From contig JANQSL010000155.1 of assembly GCA_028284075.1 (NCBI GenBank), positions 1 through 34,759 of the forward strand: a stretch of DNA of 34,759 nt, given 5' to 3'. The notes beneath the pieces are model-generated. The model was not told the DNA's origin, ran no database searches, and was given only the letters and a program-made list of their open reading frames with translations. The position numbers and the translations under genes were made by a program. Positions within the stretch are counted from its first letter, which is position 1, and every line of letters starts with the position of its first letter. The stretch is from Candidatus Sumerlaeia bacterium (GTDB lineage Bacteria > Sumerlaeota > Sumerlaeia > SLMS01 > JAHLLQ01). This document shows, in pieces, positions 1 through 8,533 of this stretch.

Positions 1-2977
1 ATTCCGCCCGGCGAGTGTTTCCGATGGCGCTGTAACAATTCGCGAGCAGCCCGTTCAATGAGGCACCGCTTTCCAGCAGCGTCTTGAGGTCTGTTTCGGA
101 GGCGTGAGGCAGTCTTCGTGCGAAAGGCGCTGCGGTATTAATTGCCAGCTCATATCGTTTCTGATGGAAAAAGACGTTGGAAACGCTGAAGGCCAGCCAT
201 TGACCGTTGAGCCACAGTTCCGGAGCGATTTCCTCAAGCTCCAGGTCATTCTTCAGACGCCGGGTCAGTTCCTCGAAGTCGAGAAGGCCGTCGATGGAAA
301 CATCCTCCGGCGCAATCGTCTTTGCCTGCTCATAGCGTTTGCATGCCTCAAGGAATTCGAACTCGCGATAGAGCACGTGGCCGTCGAACAGGAGTGAATT
401 GGCCTGCTGGTATCGATTGAGGCGATCAATCTCCTCCGCCGTTGTTGTCTGGCGATCGACGAGGAGGTCCGCCACCGGCACCTGAACCGAATAGAGATTC
501 CCCATGTTCTCGGCAATCGGCCGGCTGTCATATCCATATCGCGGCGAAAGAAACTCTATGATTGGATAGTCTTCGGTGTTGAGCGGTCCTTCACCGGTCC
601 AGCCCATCAAACCTCGTTCATCCGTCACAAAGGATGAAACCAGCTTCGCGGGATCTCGCAGCCCGATTTCTTCAAGGTCCCGCCGGATGGCGGGAAACTC
701 CACGGCATGCTTCACATCACCATAGTTGATTTTCACACCGTCCTTCTGGCCTATAAACAGGCAATAGTGCGTCGGCTGGTTTGTGAAGTACCATACCGTC
801 ATTTCCGGAAAAACGGCCGCAAAGGTTCGAACGACAATACGGAAAGCCTCATCACTCAAACCCGCAAGCGGCATCCAGACGACCACAAGACCGCGATCAC
901 TGATGCGTTCATGGCAAAGTTCGAAGTACTCCAGGTCATAGAGGTTTGCATTGGATTTATAGCGCAGGTCCGTGCAGTCCGTTGCGATGACGTCGTACAC
1001 CGTGTCCGTATAACGGAGGTATGCACGCGCATCGTCGATAATCAGCCTGTAGCGCTGGTCGAACGAGCGAAAGCCCGGGGCGGGTTCCTGAGTGTACATC
1101 GCGATCGGATGAACCCCGCCAGGTGGAGGCGACGTCGGTGACAGCTCATTCGACCATCGCTCGATGTCTTTTTCCTCGTAAATGATACCGTGATTCGCAT
1201 TGGTCAGCGAAGCGGCGGCTTTGGGAACATTCGTCGTGATCTCGATGGCGTGAATGTTTCGCACATCCGGATACAGCGTGTAGGACCAGGACGCTCCCCC
1301 ACTGCCAAAACCCACTGTTAAAACACTCTCAGCCTCGCCTCCCAGCAACACCATCGGTACATGGGCAAGGGTCTTCTGATCTGTTTGCAGAACGGGATCC
1401 GTTCCCGCCACTCCAATTGCGTCGACATAAATCGTCCGCCAGGCGCGAGAATCCTCGATCACCGATACCGTGGCCAAAGGTCCTTCATTATAGTATATCA
1501 TTTCCTCGCCGATGACGAGTGGATGATAAAATCGCGACGTGTCTCCCACAACCAGGCGGCCAGCGAGAACGATACCCGCTACCGCAAAAAGACTGCACGC
1601 AATCAACCGGCGCCTGTTCTCGAACGCGGGATGAACCGCAATCAGAGCGATCGAGCAGATGAAACTGACAGTGGCCAGCAGTGCGACGGAAACGGTGATG
1701 CCAAACAGAGGAATCAGCACGAATCCGCCAAGAAACGAACCGGCAATCGCTCCGAAGGTGTTAATGGCATAGAGCCTTCCCACGTCGCGCCCCAGACGTC
1801 CCCACTCCGCAACTGCAATGCGCGCAACCAGTGGAAACGACATGCCCAGAAACAACGTCGGCAAACCGATACATGCCGCCGTGCGTATCATGACATTGCC
1901 GATGGCATTCCAGTAAAAGAGATCCCCACTGACATCCAGATCGTACTCTTGAAACGCCAGAGGAAGAGGTGCGAGGATCATGAACACGGAAAGACAGCAT
2001 GTTGCCCCGATGAGAAACTGCAGCACCGTGTAAATCGTCAAAGGATCACGAAGCCGGTCGACCACGGCCTGCATGAATGCACTGCCAATCGTCAGTCCCA
2101 GCAGAAAAACGGTGAGCATCCCTGTAAAGGAGTACGTCGTTGCCTTGAGCGACTCGAAACCGAATAACAATGACCGTGTCCACGCCACCTGACACGCGAG
2201 GCCAACGAGTCCGTTGCAAAAATAGGTGATCAGTACCAATCGCACAATACGCGGGGTGTATCGTGGAGCGGAATCGTCAAGGCGAACGGCTGCAGGAGCC
2301 CGGTCACCTCTGGGCACGGTCAACGAGAGCCCCAGAAGGATGGAAAAAACGCCGACCGCAAGGTCGACGGATGCGGCAAGGACGGTCGTGCTCCAGACGC
2401 CCAGTTTCTCCAACAGCAGGAATCCTGAAAAGAACACTCCGGTAACGGCTCCCGCGGTGTTGAGGGCATACAATCCTCCGACCGAATGGCCAAGCCCCCT
2501 GAGGTCACGCGTTACAGCACGAGACATGACGGGAAGCGTCGCACCCATCAGTGTCGTCGGAACCATCAAAAGGGAAAAAGCGATCGCGAACCGAAGCAGG
2601 CTGAAGATGAAAAACGTGTTTTCTCCGCCGGTCGAATAGAACTTCCCGACGATGGGCACAAAGAGGTCGAGTGCGAAGGGAAAGGCGAGAGCCGATGCGG
2701 CGATGGTCACCTCAAGGATACCAAAAAAATAAAGAGGGCGCTGAATGCGGTCCGCCACGCGCCCGATCAGCCAGGAACCAAGTGCAAGGCCGCCCATGAA
2801 CGCGGTCAGGACCGTGGCGACGGCATAGACCGTGGCACCGAAGAGTGTCGTCAACTGACGCGACCAGACGACCTCGTACACAAGAGCGCTGGCGCCACTG
2901 AAGAAGAACATGAGCGCGATAAGAACTCCGCGCCCGAGCCCGATGGGCTCGATGTGTGTCTGAGTCTCGTCCTGCAT
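1..2977 (-). CDS. Fused polytopic membrane / spermidine-synthase-like protein with TPR-like tail (3' end cut by window)
   Basis: The reading frame is open from an ATG at 2977 (AAGGAA Shine-Dalgarno just upstream) to the window edge, about 992 codons, so the C-terminus is missing. The N-terminal half is hydrophobic, with two similar blocks of membrane helices like the transporter-like domain of 'fused MFS/spermidine synthase' proteins. Near residue 550 comes a Rossmann SAM-type domain with a glycine loop (VGFGSGGAS), then an aspartate-containing stretch (IATDCTD) where aminopropyltransferases carry their catalytic acids. The last visible part (YQQANSLLFDGHVL, then EACKRYEQAKTIAPED) is helical and TPR-like. 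In this family the enzymatic domain is often of unknown specificity, so polyamine synthesis should not be assumed. It is transcribed divergently from the rhodanese gene. Family assignment is confident; substrate is unknown. Confidence 0.88.
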   Translation of the reverse strand, partial: MQDETQTHIEPIGLGRGVLIALMFFFSGASALVYEVVWSRQLTTLFGATVYAVATVLTAFMGGLALGSWLIGRVADRIQRPLYFFGILEVTIAASALAFPFALDLFVPIVGKFYSTGGENTFFIFSLLRFAIAFSLLMVPTTLMGATLPVMSRAVTRDLRGLGHSVGGLYALNTAGAVTGVFFSGFLLLEKLGVWSTTVLAASVDLAVGVFSILLGLSLTVPRGDRAPAAVRLDDSAPRYTPRIVRLVLITYFCNGLVGLACQVAWTRSLLFGFESLKATTYSFTGMLTVFLLGLTIGSAFMQAVVDRLRDPLTIYTVLQFLIGATCCLSVFMILAPLPLAFQEYDLDVSGDLFYWNAIGNVMIRTAACIGLPTLFLGMSFPLVARIAVAEWGRLGRDVGRLYAINTFGAIAGSFLGGFVLIPLFGITVSVALLATVSFICSIALIAVHPAFENRRRLIACSLFAVAGIVLAGRLVVGDTSRFYHPLVIGEEMIYYNEGPLATVSVIEDSRAWRTIYVDAIGVAGTDPVLQTDQKTLAHVPMVLLGGEAESVLTVGFGSGGASWSYTLYPDVRNIHAIEITTNVPKAAASLTNANHGIIYEEKDIERWSNELSPTSPPPGGVHPIAMYTQEPAPGFRSFDQRYRLIIDDARAYLRYTDTVYDVIATDCTDLRYKSNANLYDLEYFELCHERISDRGLVVVWMPLAGLSDEAFRIVVRTFAAVFPEMTVWYFTNQPTHYCLFIGQKDGVKINYGDVKHAVEFPAIRRDLEEIGLRDPAKLVSSFVTDERGLMGWTGEGPLNTEDYPIIEFLSPRYGYDSRPIAENMGNLYSVQVPVADLLVDRQTTTAEEIDRLNRYQQANSLLFDGHVLYREFEFLEACKRYEQAKTIAPEDVSIDGLLDFEELTRRLKNDLELEEIAPELWLNGQWLAFSVSNVFFHQKRYELAINTAAPFARRLPHASETDLKTLLESGASLNGLLANCYSAIGNTRRAE

Positions 2978-3074
2978 GATTCCTTCCGTGTAAAGACAGG
3001 AAAAGGTCTGAAGCCTTGTGAGGGGTGGCAACGGGGATTGACCGGGGCAAGTTGTCAAGTCACAGGTCGGGACG

Positions 3075-3635
3075 ATGAATGGAGCACGAGCGTCCCTGAT
3101 AGCCGGACTAATCATCACGGCTTCCTGTGCCAAAGGGCCGGAAACTGTCCCGGAGAAAGAGCGGGCCTCCGTGAACCCTGCTCTTGGTCTCGCCGCAGCT
3201 CGAGCTGTGAGCCGGTTCGATACGCCGGTCATTTCCGTCGATGAGCTGCGCTCCGGCGCGCAGAGCGGGGCGCTGCTGGTAGACGTCCGTGGGACGAGGG
3301 AATATGCCGTCAGCCGAATCCCCGGAGCGGTGCGATGGGACTTCGAGGCTGGCGAAAGACCGCCGAAAATTCTGGAAAAGGCCGAACTGACGGGTCAGCC
3401 GGTTGTCTTCTACTGTAGCATTGGATGGCGAAGCGGAGAGGCTGCCGAGCAATGGATCGCGAGCCATCCCAATGCTTCTGTCCGGAACCTGAAGGGCGGA
3501 ATCTTCGCGTGGGCGGAAACCGGAGGACCCCTTGAGGGAGGCAACAAGGTTCACCCGTATGACGCGACATGGAGCCTCCTTCTCCCTGCCCGCTTGAGGG
3601 CTCCTACTTCCAACCCTGCCTTAGAAGAGAAATAA
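3075..3635 (+). CDS. Exported rhodanese-domain protein, possible lipoprotein
   Basis: This is a 186-residue protein. The N-terminus has a hydrophobic segment ending ITASC with Cys18, a plausible but non-ideal lipobox, so it is probably exported and perhaps lipidated. Residues about 50-155 form a single rhodanese domain: LLVDVRGTREYAVSRIPGA is the typical N-terminal half, and FYCSIGWRSGEAA holds the active-site Cys and its CSIGWRS loop, ending with the conserved LKGGIFAW. Rhodaneses carry sulfur as a persulfide on this Cys; a periplasmic one may act in sulfur transfer or thiol chemistry, and the donor and acceptor are not evident here. Its last 32 bases overlap the convergent 3' end of the UbiB-like kinase gene, so the two transcripts are complementary at their ends. 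Confidence 0.85.
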   Translation: MNGARASLIAGLIITASCAKGPETVPEKERASVNPALGLAAARAVSRFDTPVISVDELRSGAQSGALLVDVRGTREYAVSRIPGAVRWDFEAGERPPKILEKAELTGQPVVFYCSIGWRSGEAAEQWIASHPNASVRNLKGGIFAWAETGGPLEGGNKVHPYDATWSLLLPARLRAPTSNPALEEK

Positions 3636-5277
3636 TCAGCCAGACGGAAACGACTCCGGCGACAACGAAACCGATCATCCCGATTTGCGGAATGTCAGCG
3701 AGAACGATGACCGAGGAGCTGATCAGCAGTGCTCCGACGAGCATTGCCAGAGCCAAACGCCGACTGGCACGATCAAACGTTCGCAGCATCGGTTCAAGAC
3801 CGTCATGCTGAAAGTGCATCTTCATTTCGCCGGTGCGAAGAATGCGTGTCAGCTCACGCATTTGGTCCGGTATTTCCTCAATGAAACGCAGCAAATCCTG
3901 AGCACGCTCGACAGCCTCTCGTATCAGGCGCTCAGGATTTCTGCGCTGAACCTGGTACTCCTTGAGAAATGGCGCAGCCTGACTAATGGGATCAAACTCC
4001 GGGTCCAGCGACCGGCCGATTCCCTCGATGGTCGAAAGTGACTTGATCATCATCAGCAGATCTTCCGGAATCCGCATGTTGAATTCCGAAACAACCTCGA
4101 TGATGCCTTCCAGAAGCCTGCCGAGATCGAGTTCCTTCAGCGACCGCTGCAAATGCTGGGTCAGCATTTCATCCACGGCACGCTCAACATCGTCGCGGTC
4201 CGGTACGGCATCATACTCCGCAAGACGCATAAAGGCACGCGTGCATGTGCGCGAATCGCGGCTTGCGATGGCGACAACAAGGTCCGCGAAATCTTCTCGC
4301 TCACCACGGTTCATGCGCCCAACCATGCCGAAGTCCAGGTAGCAGACCACGTTGTCCTGCAGAACGCGTAAATTGCCAGGATGGGGATCGGCGTGAAAAA
4401 AGCCGTGAATGAAAATCTGTTTCAGAATATGTTCAAACCCACTGCGGGCCACTTCACGAGGATCCAAACCGGCTTCCTTCAAAACGGTGGCTGACGTCGG
4501 CCGAATTCCTTCGACAAACTCCATCGTCATCACACGGGAAGTCAGCAACTCATGATACACGCGCGGAACATAGACGCCAGGATCCGCCTGGAAGTTCGTC
4601 GCAAACCGCTCCTGCTGACCGGACTCGATGGTGTAGTCCGTCTCGCGGGCGATGACACGGCCAAATTCCTCCACCATGTCAGTGGGATGCCAGGAGGCAT
4701 ATCCCTCCCGTTCCATCAGTGTGGCGATGTGGAGCATAATCTCCAAATCGACTTCGATCGTGCGGTCGATATTCGGTCGCTGGATTTTAACAACAACCTC
4801 GTCCCCATCCGTGAGAGTTCCGCGATGCACCTGTCCGATGGAGGCGGCAGCGAGGGGTTTCTCCTCGAAGTGTGCGAACTTCGAGCGCCAGTCGCTCCCC
4901 AGCTCGCGGGCAAGAATCCTTTCGGCATCCTCGAAGGGAAATGCACGAACGTTTTCCTGAAGGTTCTGCAGCTCCTCGATCCAGTCCGGAGGGACGATTT
5001 CCGGGTGGGAGGAAAGGATCTGGCCGAACTTGACGAAAGAGGGCCCGAGTTCCTCCAGTGCGCGCCGGAAACGCTGAGCCGCCGAGAGGCTCCTGCGCTT
5101 TTCCCATTCCTCACGCCAGGACATGGGCATGGCGATGAGAACGTATTTCTGAATATTGAGCGCCTCAACGACGTCACCAAATCCATACTTGAAAAGGATG
5201 GAGATGATTTCGCTGTAACGGGACGCGTGGCGGTAGGTTTTTTGAATTCCCGCGATTTTCTGGATGGGCGAAGACAC
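3604..5277 (-). CDS. ubiB: UbiB/AarF (ABC1) family atypical protein kinase-like protein
   Basis: A 557-residue protein when started at the GTG at 5277, which has AGGAG seven bases upstream; the ORF stays open to 5403, but the extra 42 residues look non-coding, and 557 matches the usual UbiB length (about 545). Family signatures are in order: KFGQ at residues 83-86, the alanine-rich loop AAAS at 143-146 that replaces the kinase glycine loop, the ATP lysine in VVVKIQRP (K164), the catalytic HADPHPGN at 295-302 and DFG at 315-317. Two hydrophobic helices close the C-terminus, as in membrane-bound UbiB. Family members are ATPases supporting ubiquinone or other isoprenoid-lipid metabolism; no quinone genes are adjacent, so the exact role is inferred. 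It is divergent from rfbB across 134 bases and overlaps the rhodanese gene tail to tail. Confidence 0.9.
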   Translation of the reverse strand: MSSPIQKIAGIQKTYRHASRYSEIISILFKYGFGDVVEALNIQKYVLIAMPMSWREEWEKRRSLSAAQRFRRALEELGPSFVKFGQILSSHPEIVPPDWIEELQNLQENVRAFPFEDAERILARELGSDWRSKFAHFEEKPLAAASIGQVHRGTLTDGDEVVVKIQRPNIDRTIEVDLEIMLHIATLMEREGYASWHPTDMVEEFGRVIARETDYTIESGQQERFATNFQADPGVYVPRVYHELLTSRVMTMEFVEGIRPTSATVLKEAGLDPREVARSGFEHILKQIFIHGFFHADPHPGNLRVLQDNVVCYLDFGMVGRMNRGEREDFADLVVAIASRDSRTCTRAFMRLAEYDAVPDRDDVERAVDEMLTQHLQRSLKELDLGRLLEGIIEVVSEFNMRIPEDLLMMIKSLSTIEGIGRSLDPEFDPISQAAPFLKEYQVQRRNPERLIREAVERAQDLLRFIEEIPDQMRELTRILRTGEMKMHFQHDGLEPMLRTFDRASRRLALAMLVGALLISSSVIVLADIPQIGMIGFVVAGVVSVWLIISLLRQGWK

Positions 5278-5411
5278 ACTCGAACTCCTGTGAGTGGAGA
5301 TTCGCACCGGGACAGGAATGTGTCGAGCGGCAAAGGAGACGACGATTCCGCCTTGCTTCACGACCCGGACTCTCCAAGCGTCGCTCCACTTCCGAGGGAC
5401 CACACTTTCCC

Positions 5412-6470
5412 ATGACTATTCTCGTAACGGGCGGCGCAGGCTTCATCGGTTCAAACCTGGTGCGCCATCTCATCCGAACCCGGCCAGAGGACCGGATTGT
5501 CAACCTTGACCTGCTGACCTACGCCGGCAACCTGGCGAATCTGGCGGACGTTGAGTCGGCGACAAACTACCGCTTCGTCCAGGGAGACATCTGCGACCGT
5601 GAACTCTTGAGGAGTCTTTTTCACAGCGAAAGGATCGACGGTGTCATCCACCTTGCGGCAGAGTCCCACGTTGACCGCTCGATTCTGGGCCCGGGGGAGT
5701 TTGTCCGCACAAACGTGGAAGGCACTTTCGCTCTCCTGGAAGCGGCCCGCGACGCATGGACAACAGACGGAATACAAGGCCGCTTTCATCATGTTTCGAC
5801 AGATGAGGTATACGGATCCCTGGGCTCTGAAGGGTACTTCACTGAGGAGACCTCCTATCGTCCCAACTCTCCCTATAGTGCGAGCAAAGCGGCAAGCGAC
5901 CATCTTGCGAGAGCATGGCACCATACATACGGGATGGATGTCGTGATCACGAACTGCTCGAACAACTACGGTCCGTGGCAGTTTCCGGAGAAGCTTATCC
6001 CGGTCATGATCTGTAAAGCGCGGGACGATGAGCCCCTGCCCGTTTACGGCGACGGCGGAAACGTGCGCGACTGGCTGCACGTTCAGGATCATTGCGAGGC
6101 AATTGAGCTTGTATTTCGTGAAGGCAAACCCGGTAGAACTTACAACATCGGCGGCAACAATGAGTGGAAGAACATCGATATTGTCACCCTGCTCTGTGAC
6201 CAGATGGACGAAGCTCTGGGCGTCGGTGTAAACGGATCCCGCAGACGCCTGATCACGTTTGTGAAGGACCGTCCGGGTCACGACCGGCGCTATGCAATCG
6301 ACGCACAGCGCATCCATGACGAACTCGGCTGGTCTCCCCGCCACACGTTCGAGTCCGGATTACGGGAGACAATCCGATGGTATCTCGCGAACGCCGAGTG
6401 GCTTGCCGCATGCATGGACGGCAGCTATCGTGAGTATTACAAAAAAAACTACGACGAAAAAACAGGATGA
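5412..6470 (+). CDS. rfbB: dTDP-glucose 4,6-dehydratase
   Basis: A 352-residue short-chain dehydrogenase/reductase family enzyme, the usual RmlB length. It converts dTDP-glucose to dTDP-4-keto-6-deoxyglucose with bound NAD, the second step of dTDP-rhamnose and related deoxysugar synthesis in the cytoplasm. The NAD loop GGAGFIG begins at residue 7. The substrate loop HVSTDEVYG contains the family's catalytic Thr130-Asp131-Glu132, and Tyr155 and Lys159 form the YxxxK pair in PYSASK. NNYGPWQFPEKLIP and RDWLHVQDH are also diagnostic. No rmlA, rmlC or rmlD is present in the window, so the rest of the pathway must be encoded elsewhere. Only 12 bases separate it from the convergent acetyltransferase gene, with no terminator visible between them. 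Confidence 0.96.
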   Translation: MTILVTGGAGFIGSNLVRHLIRTRPEDRIVNLDLLTYAGNLANLADVESATNYRFVQGDICDRELLRSLFHSERIDGVIHLAAESHVDRSILGPGEFVRTNVEGTFALLEAARDAWTTDGIQGRFHHVSTDEVYGSLGSEGYFTEETSYRPNSPYSASKAASDHLARAWHHTYGMDVVITNCSNNYGPWQFPEKLIPVMICKARDDEPLPVYGDGGNVRDWLHVQDHCEAIELVFREGKPGRTYNIGGNNEWKNIDIVTLLCDQMDEALGVGVNGSRRRLITFVKDRPGHDRRYAIDAQRIHDELGWSPRHTFESGLRETIRWYLANAEWLAACMDGSYREYYKKNYDEKTG

Positions 6471-6482
6471 GCAACGGCCGGT

Positions 6483-7652
6483 TCAGTACCGGTCAACCAT
6501 CCAGGGTGATGAACCGCTGAAGATCAGTGTGGCGATCTCAAGCGCGTGTTCCGTGGCGGCCACGTTCCCCGCCACGCCCAGTTCCATGGGACAAAGAGCC
6601 CGCGAGTACAGTGCCGCGAGGTCATCGATGCCAATGCGCAGGTGGGCGCGTCCGCCGCGGCGGACGACGGCTTTGCCGTCGGCAACATTGAGAATGAACC
6701 GATCATTGTTGCGAGACACGATGTTGTCGTGAACCTCAAGGTGCAGTTCCGCATCAAGCGTGCGTGGATATCCCCGCCTTACAAGCGCCTCTTCGACATC
6801 CAGTATACGCAGAAAAAATGACTCACGCCTGTGAACATTCAGGCGCTCTTCCGGCAGAAGGGCTCCGAAAGGATCGAAGGGTGCACCCACCCACCGCACC
6901 TTGCGATAAACGGTTCCGTAGTCGGCAATAAACGCCCAAAGCCTTATGGCGGCCGCACGTGTCAGAGCCGCCATGTCCGCAACTTCGATGATATGACCTT
7001 CAGTTGTGGCATGCACCCGCAGGGCAATGTAACCAACGGCCTCGTCTTCCTGCATAACCACCCAAAGACGCGTTTCCAAATCCGGCTGTTGAAGAATCCG
7101 CGTCCAGTGAAACTCCGTTCGATCCACATGGCCGGAGAAAACGGCGGCGTTTGCAGCGTAGATACGTTTTAGCCGAGGCAGGTCATCCGAATCGGCGGCA
7201 ACCACGTCGAGACCGCGAGTCCGCAATCCAACCTGCGCCGGGTCCGCCTCCCAAATCGTTCGTGTTCCTCCATAACCATATCCCACCTTCCGATAGAGGC
7301 CATGGGTTGCGGGATAGAGGGAGGACAGGGGCACTCGCGCTTCCGCCAGCTCCTGCACCAGCGACCGCATCAACATGGTTGCCACGCCCTGGCCTCGAAA
7401 CTCCGGTGCGACGCAAACCGCCGCCACTCCGGTGGCACCAACACTTTTCCCGCCGAAAAAATGTCCCATGGGAATGATGCAGGCAGCGGCCGCCAGTCGG
7501 TGTCCTGCGTGAACAATACGGATATTTTTGCGGCCGAATCGTTCGATCAGACTCCCCGCCTGCTCCGTTGTCTTTGCGAAGGAGTGGCGAATGAGAGCGT
7601 TGAGAACGGGAATCTCGCCCTTGCGGACGACGCGATAGCTCAGCTGATCCAC
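6483..7652 (-). CDS. Eis-like GNAT N-acetyltransferase
   Basis: A 389-residue protein starting at GTG with AGGAG six bases upstream. The first third is a GNAT domain: VCVAPEFRGQGVATMLM is the acetyl-CoA binding R/Q-x-x-G-x-G/A motif, and LYPATHGLYRKVGYGYGG is the characteristic Eis-family loop. A second, degenerate GNAT-like region follows, and residues about 285-380 form an SCP2-like sterol-carrier fold. Eis-type enzymes use the C-terminal carboxylate as a catalytic base; here the chain ends PWMVDRY, with an aromatic last residue as in the family. Mycobacterial Eis acetylates aminoglycosides and protein lysines, but the substrates of distant homologues are mostly unknown. It lies 23 bases downstream of a lipoprotein gene in the same orientation, so the two may be co-transcribed. 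Confidence 0.88.
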   Translation of the reverse strand: MDQLSYRVVRKGEIPVLNALIRHSFAKTTEQAGSLIERFGRKNIRIVHAGHRLAAAACIIPMGHFFGGKSVGATGVAAVCVAPEFRGQGVATMLMRSLVQELAEARVPLSSLYPATHGLYRKVGYGYGGTRTIWEADPAQVGLRTRGLDVVAADSDDLPRLKRIYAANAAVFSGHVDRTEFHWTRILQQPDLETRLWVVMQEDEAVGYIALRVHATTEGHIIEVADMAALTRAAAIRLWAFIADYGTVYRKVRWVGAPFDPFGALLPEERLNVHRRESFFLRILDVEEALVRRGYPRTLDAELHLEVHDNIVSRNNDRFILNVADGKAVVRRGGRAHLRIGIDDLAALYSRALCPMELGVAGNVAATEHALEIATLIFSGSSPWMVDRY

Positions 7653-7675
7653 AGTCGGCTCCTGACCCTGAATAC

Positions 7676-8365
7676 TTACTCTGACACGGTGACTGTTGTG
7701 GCTATCGTCGCCAGCGCAGGCATGGCGGCGTCAATCGTCGAGCGGCTCCCTGTCGCCTTGATAAACACGGAGCCTTCAGGCCCGCCTTCGACGATGATCC
7801 CGTACAGAGCCGACTCAGGGCGGGCCTCCGAGGGCCCCATGCCCATCCCGGAAGGCTTCAAAGTCCCGTAGGCGATAACCTCTGAGACGGTCAGGTCATC
7901 GGCGCTGCTCTGGTAGAGCACTTCCGGCTCGCTCAGCTCGACCTGGCCAACCCAGCGGGAAATGTTGTCCTCTGCGGAACCCCCACCGGGAGGCGGGCCA
8001 AAGTGGAAAAACGTCACCTCGGCATCGCCTCGCTCGTCCAGAGGGTCAGGAAGTGCCAATTGGAGGATTCTCATGGAACTTGCGGGTTCTTCCGAGATCC
8101 AGGAAGAGGGCCAGGAAAAAGCCAGGCCGGCCACAGATGACTGATTTAGTTCAACCTGTGAATCCAGAAGAGGGCGATCCGAGGGTGGCGGCCCCATAGT
8201 CGAGCCTGAACTCCCGGCTGCTTCAAGGGGTGGATGGCCCGCCGGCAGAGCTTCAGAAATGGTAACGGAAGGGCCGGGCTCACCCTCGACGGTATAGAGC
8301 CGCTGCTCGTCTTTACAAGCTGTGAGGAGGAGCGGCAGAAAAAAGAGGGAAACAAAATGACGCAT
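7676..8365 (-). CDS. Predicted lipoprotein of unknown function
   Basis: The preferred start is the ATG at 8365, which gives a classical lipoprotein signal: MRHF, a hydrophobic stretch, then LLTAC with Cys17. An upstream in-frame TTG at 8383 only adds six polar residues. The mature protein of about 210 residues has a low-complexity Pro/Ser/Gly linker followed by a compact domain (FSWPSSW, then SSMRILQLALPDP, FFHFGPPPGGG and NISRWVGQVEL). This pattern recurs in uncharacterised exported proteins of several bacterial phyla, to judge from memory. No catalytic motif is visible. It probably sits in the outer membrane or periplasm and may share a transcript with the downstream acetyltransferase gene. 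It is divergent from the exported protein at 8534. Confidence 0.75.
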   Translation of the reverse strand: MRHFVSLFFLPLLLTACKDEQRLYTVEGEPGPSVTISEALPAGHPPLEAAGSSGSTMGPPPSDRPLLDSQVELNQSSVAGLAFSWPSSWISEEPASSMRILQLALPDPLDERGDAEVTFFHFGPPPGGGSAEDNISRWVGQVELSEPEVLYQSSADDLTVSEVIAYGTLKPSGMGMGPSEARPESALYGIIVEGGPEGSVFIKATGSRSTIDAAMPALATIATTVTVSE

Positions 8366-8404
8366 AAGTCCAGGATCTTTCAAGTGGTGCGTGCGACTTA
8401 GACC

Positions 8405-8433
8405 TTGACGTTTGAAGGCGGGGCAATTGTCAT
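8405..8433 (+). promoter_or_regulatory. Possible sigma70-type promoter for the exported protein gene
   Basis: TTGACG (five of six to the -35 consensus) is followed after 17 bases by TGTCAT (four of six to the -10). It lies in the 168-base divergent intergenic region, about 100 bases before the ATG at 8534. This is a weak consensus match only. Confidence 0.25.
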
Positions 8434-8473
8434 CGGACCCGGATAACGTATTGAATTCGTAGGACTTCGCCCA

Positions 8474-8491
8474 ACGGTTGAGTTAAACCGT
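8474..8491. repeat. Short inverted repeat in the divergent intergenic region
   Basis: ACGGTT and AACCGT are perfect 6-base complementary arms separated by six bases, upstream of the ATG at 8534. It could be an operator or a leader hairpin. Arms this short also arise by chance. Confidence 0.25.
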
Positions 8492-8533
8492 CAAAGCGCT
8501 CAGATTACAGAAAGCCAAGGGATCAAGAGAACC

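Noticed and set aside
1361..3244. Long plus-strand ORFs (1361-2167 and 2486-3244)
   Set aside because: They lie antisense to the membrane/spermidine-synthase gene or across its start, and have Arg/Gln-rich, domain-free sequence typical of shadow frames.
4552..5415. 287-residue plus-strand ORF antisense to the UbiB-like gene
   Set aside because: It has no domain, and the opposite strand carries a complete kinase-family gene with all motifs.
5451..6344. 297-residue minus-strand ORF inside rfbB
   Set aside because: It is a shadow of a fully recognised gene.
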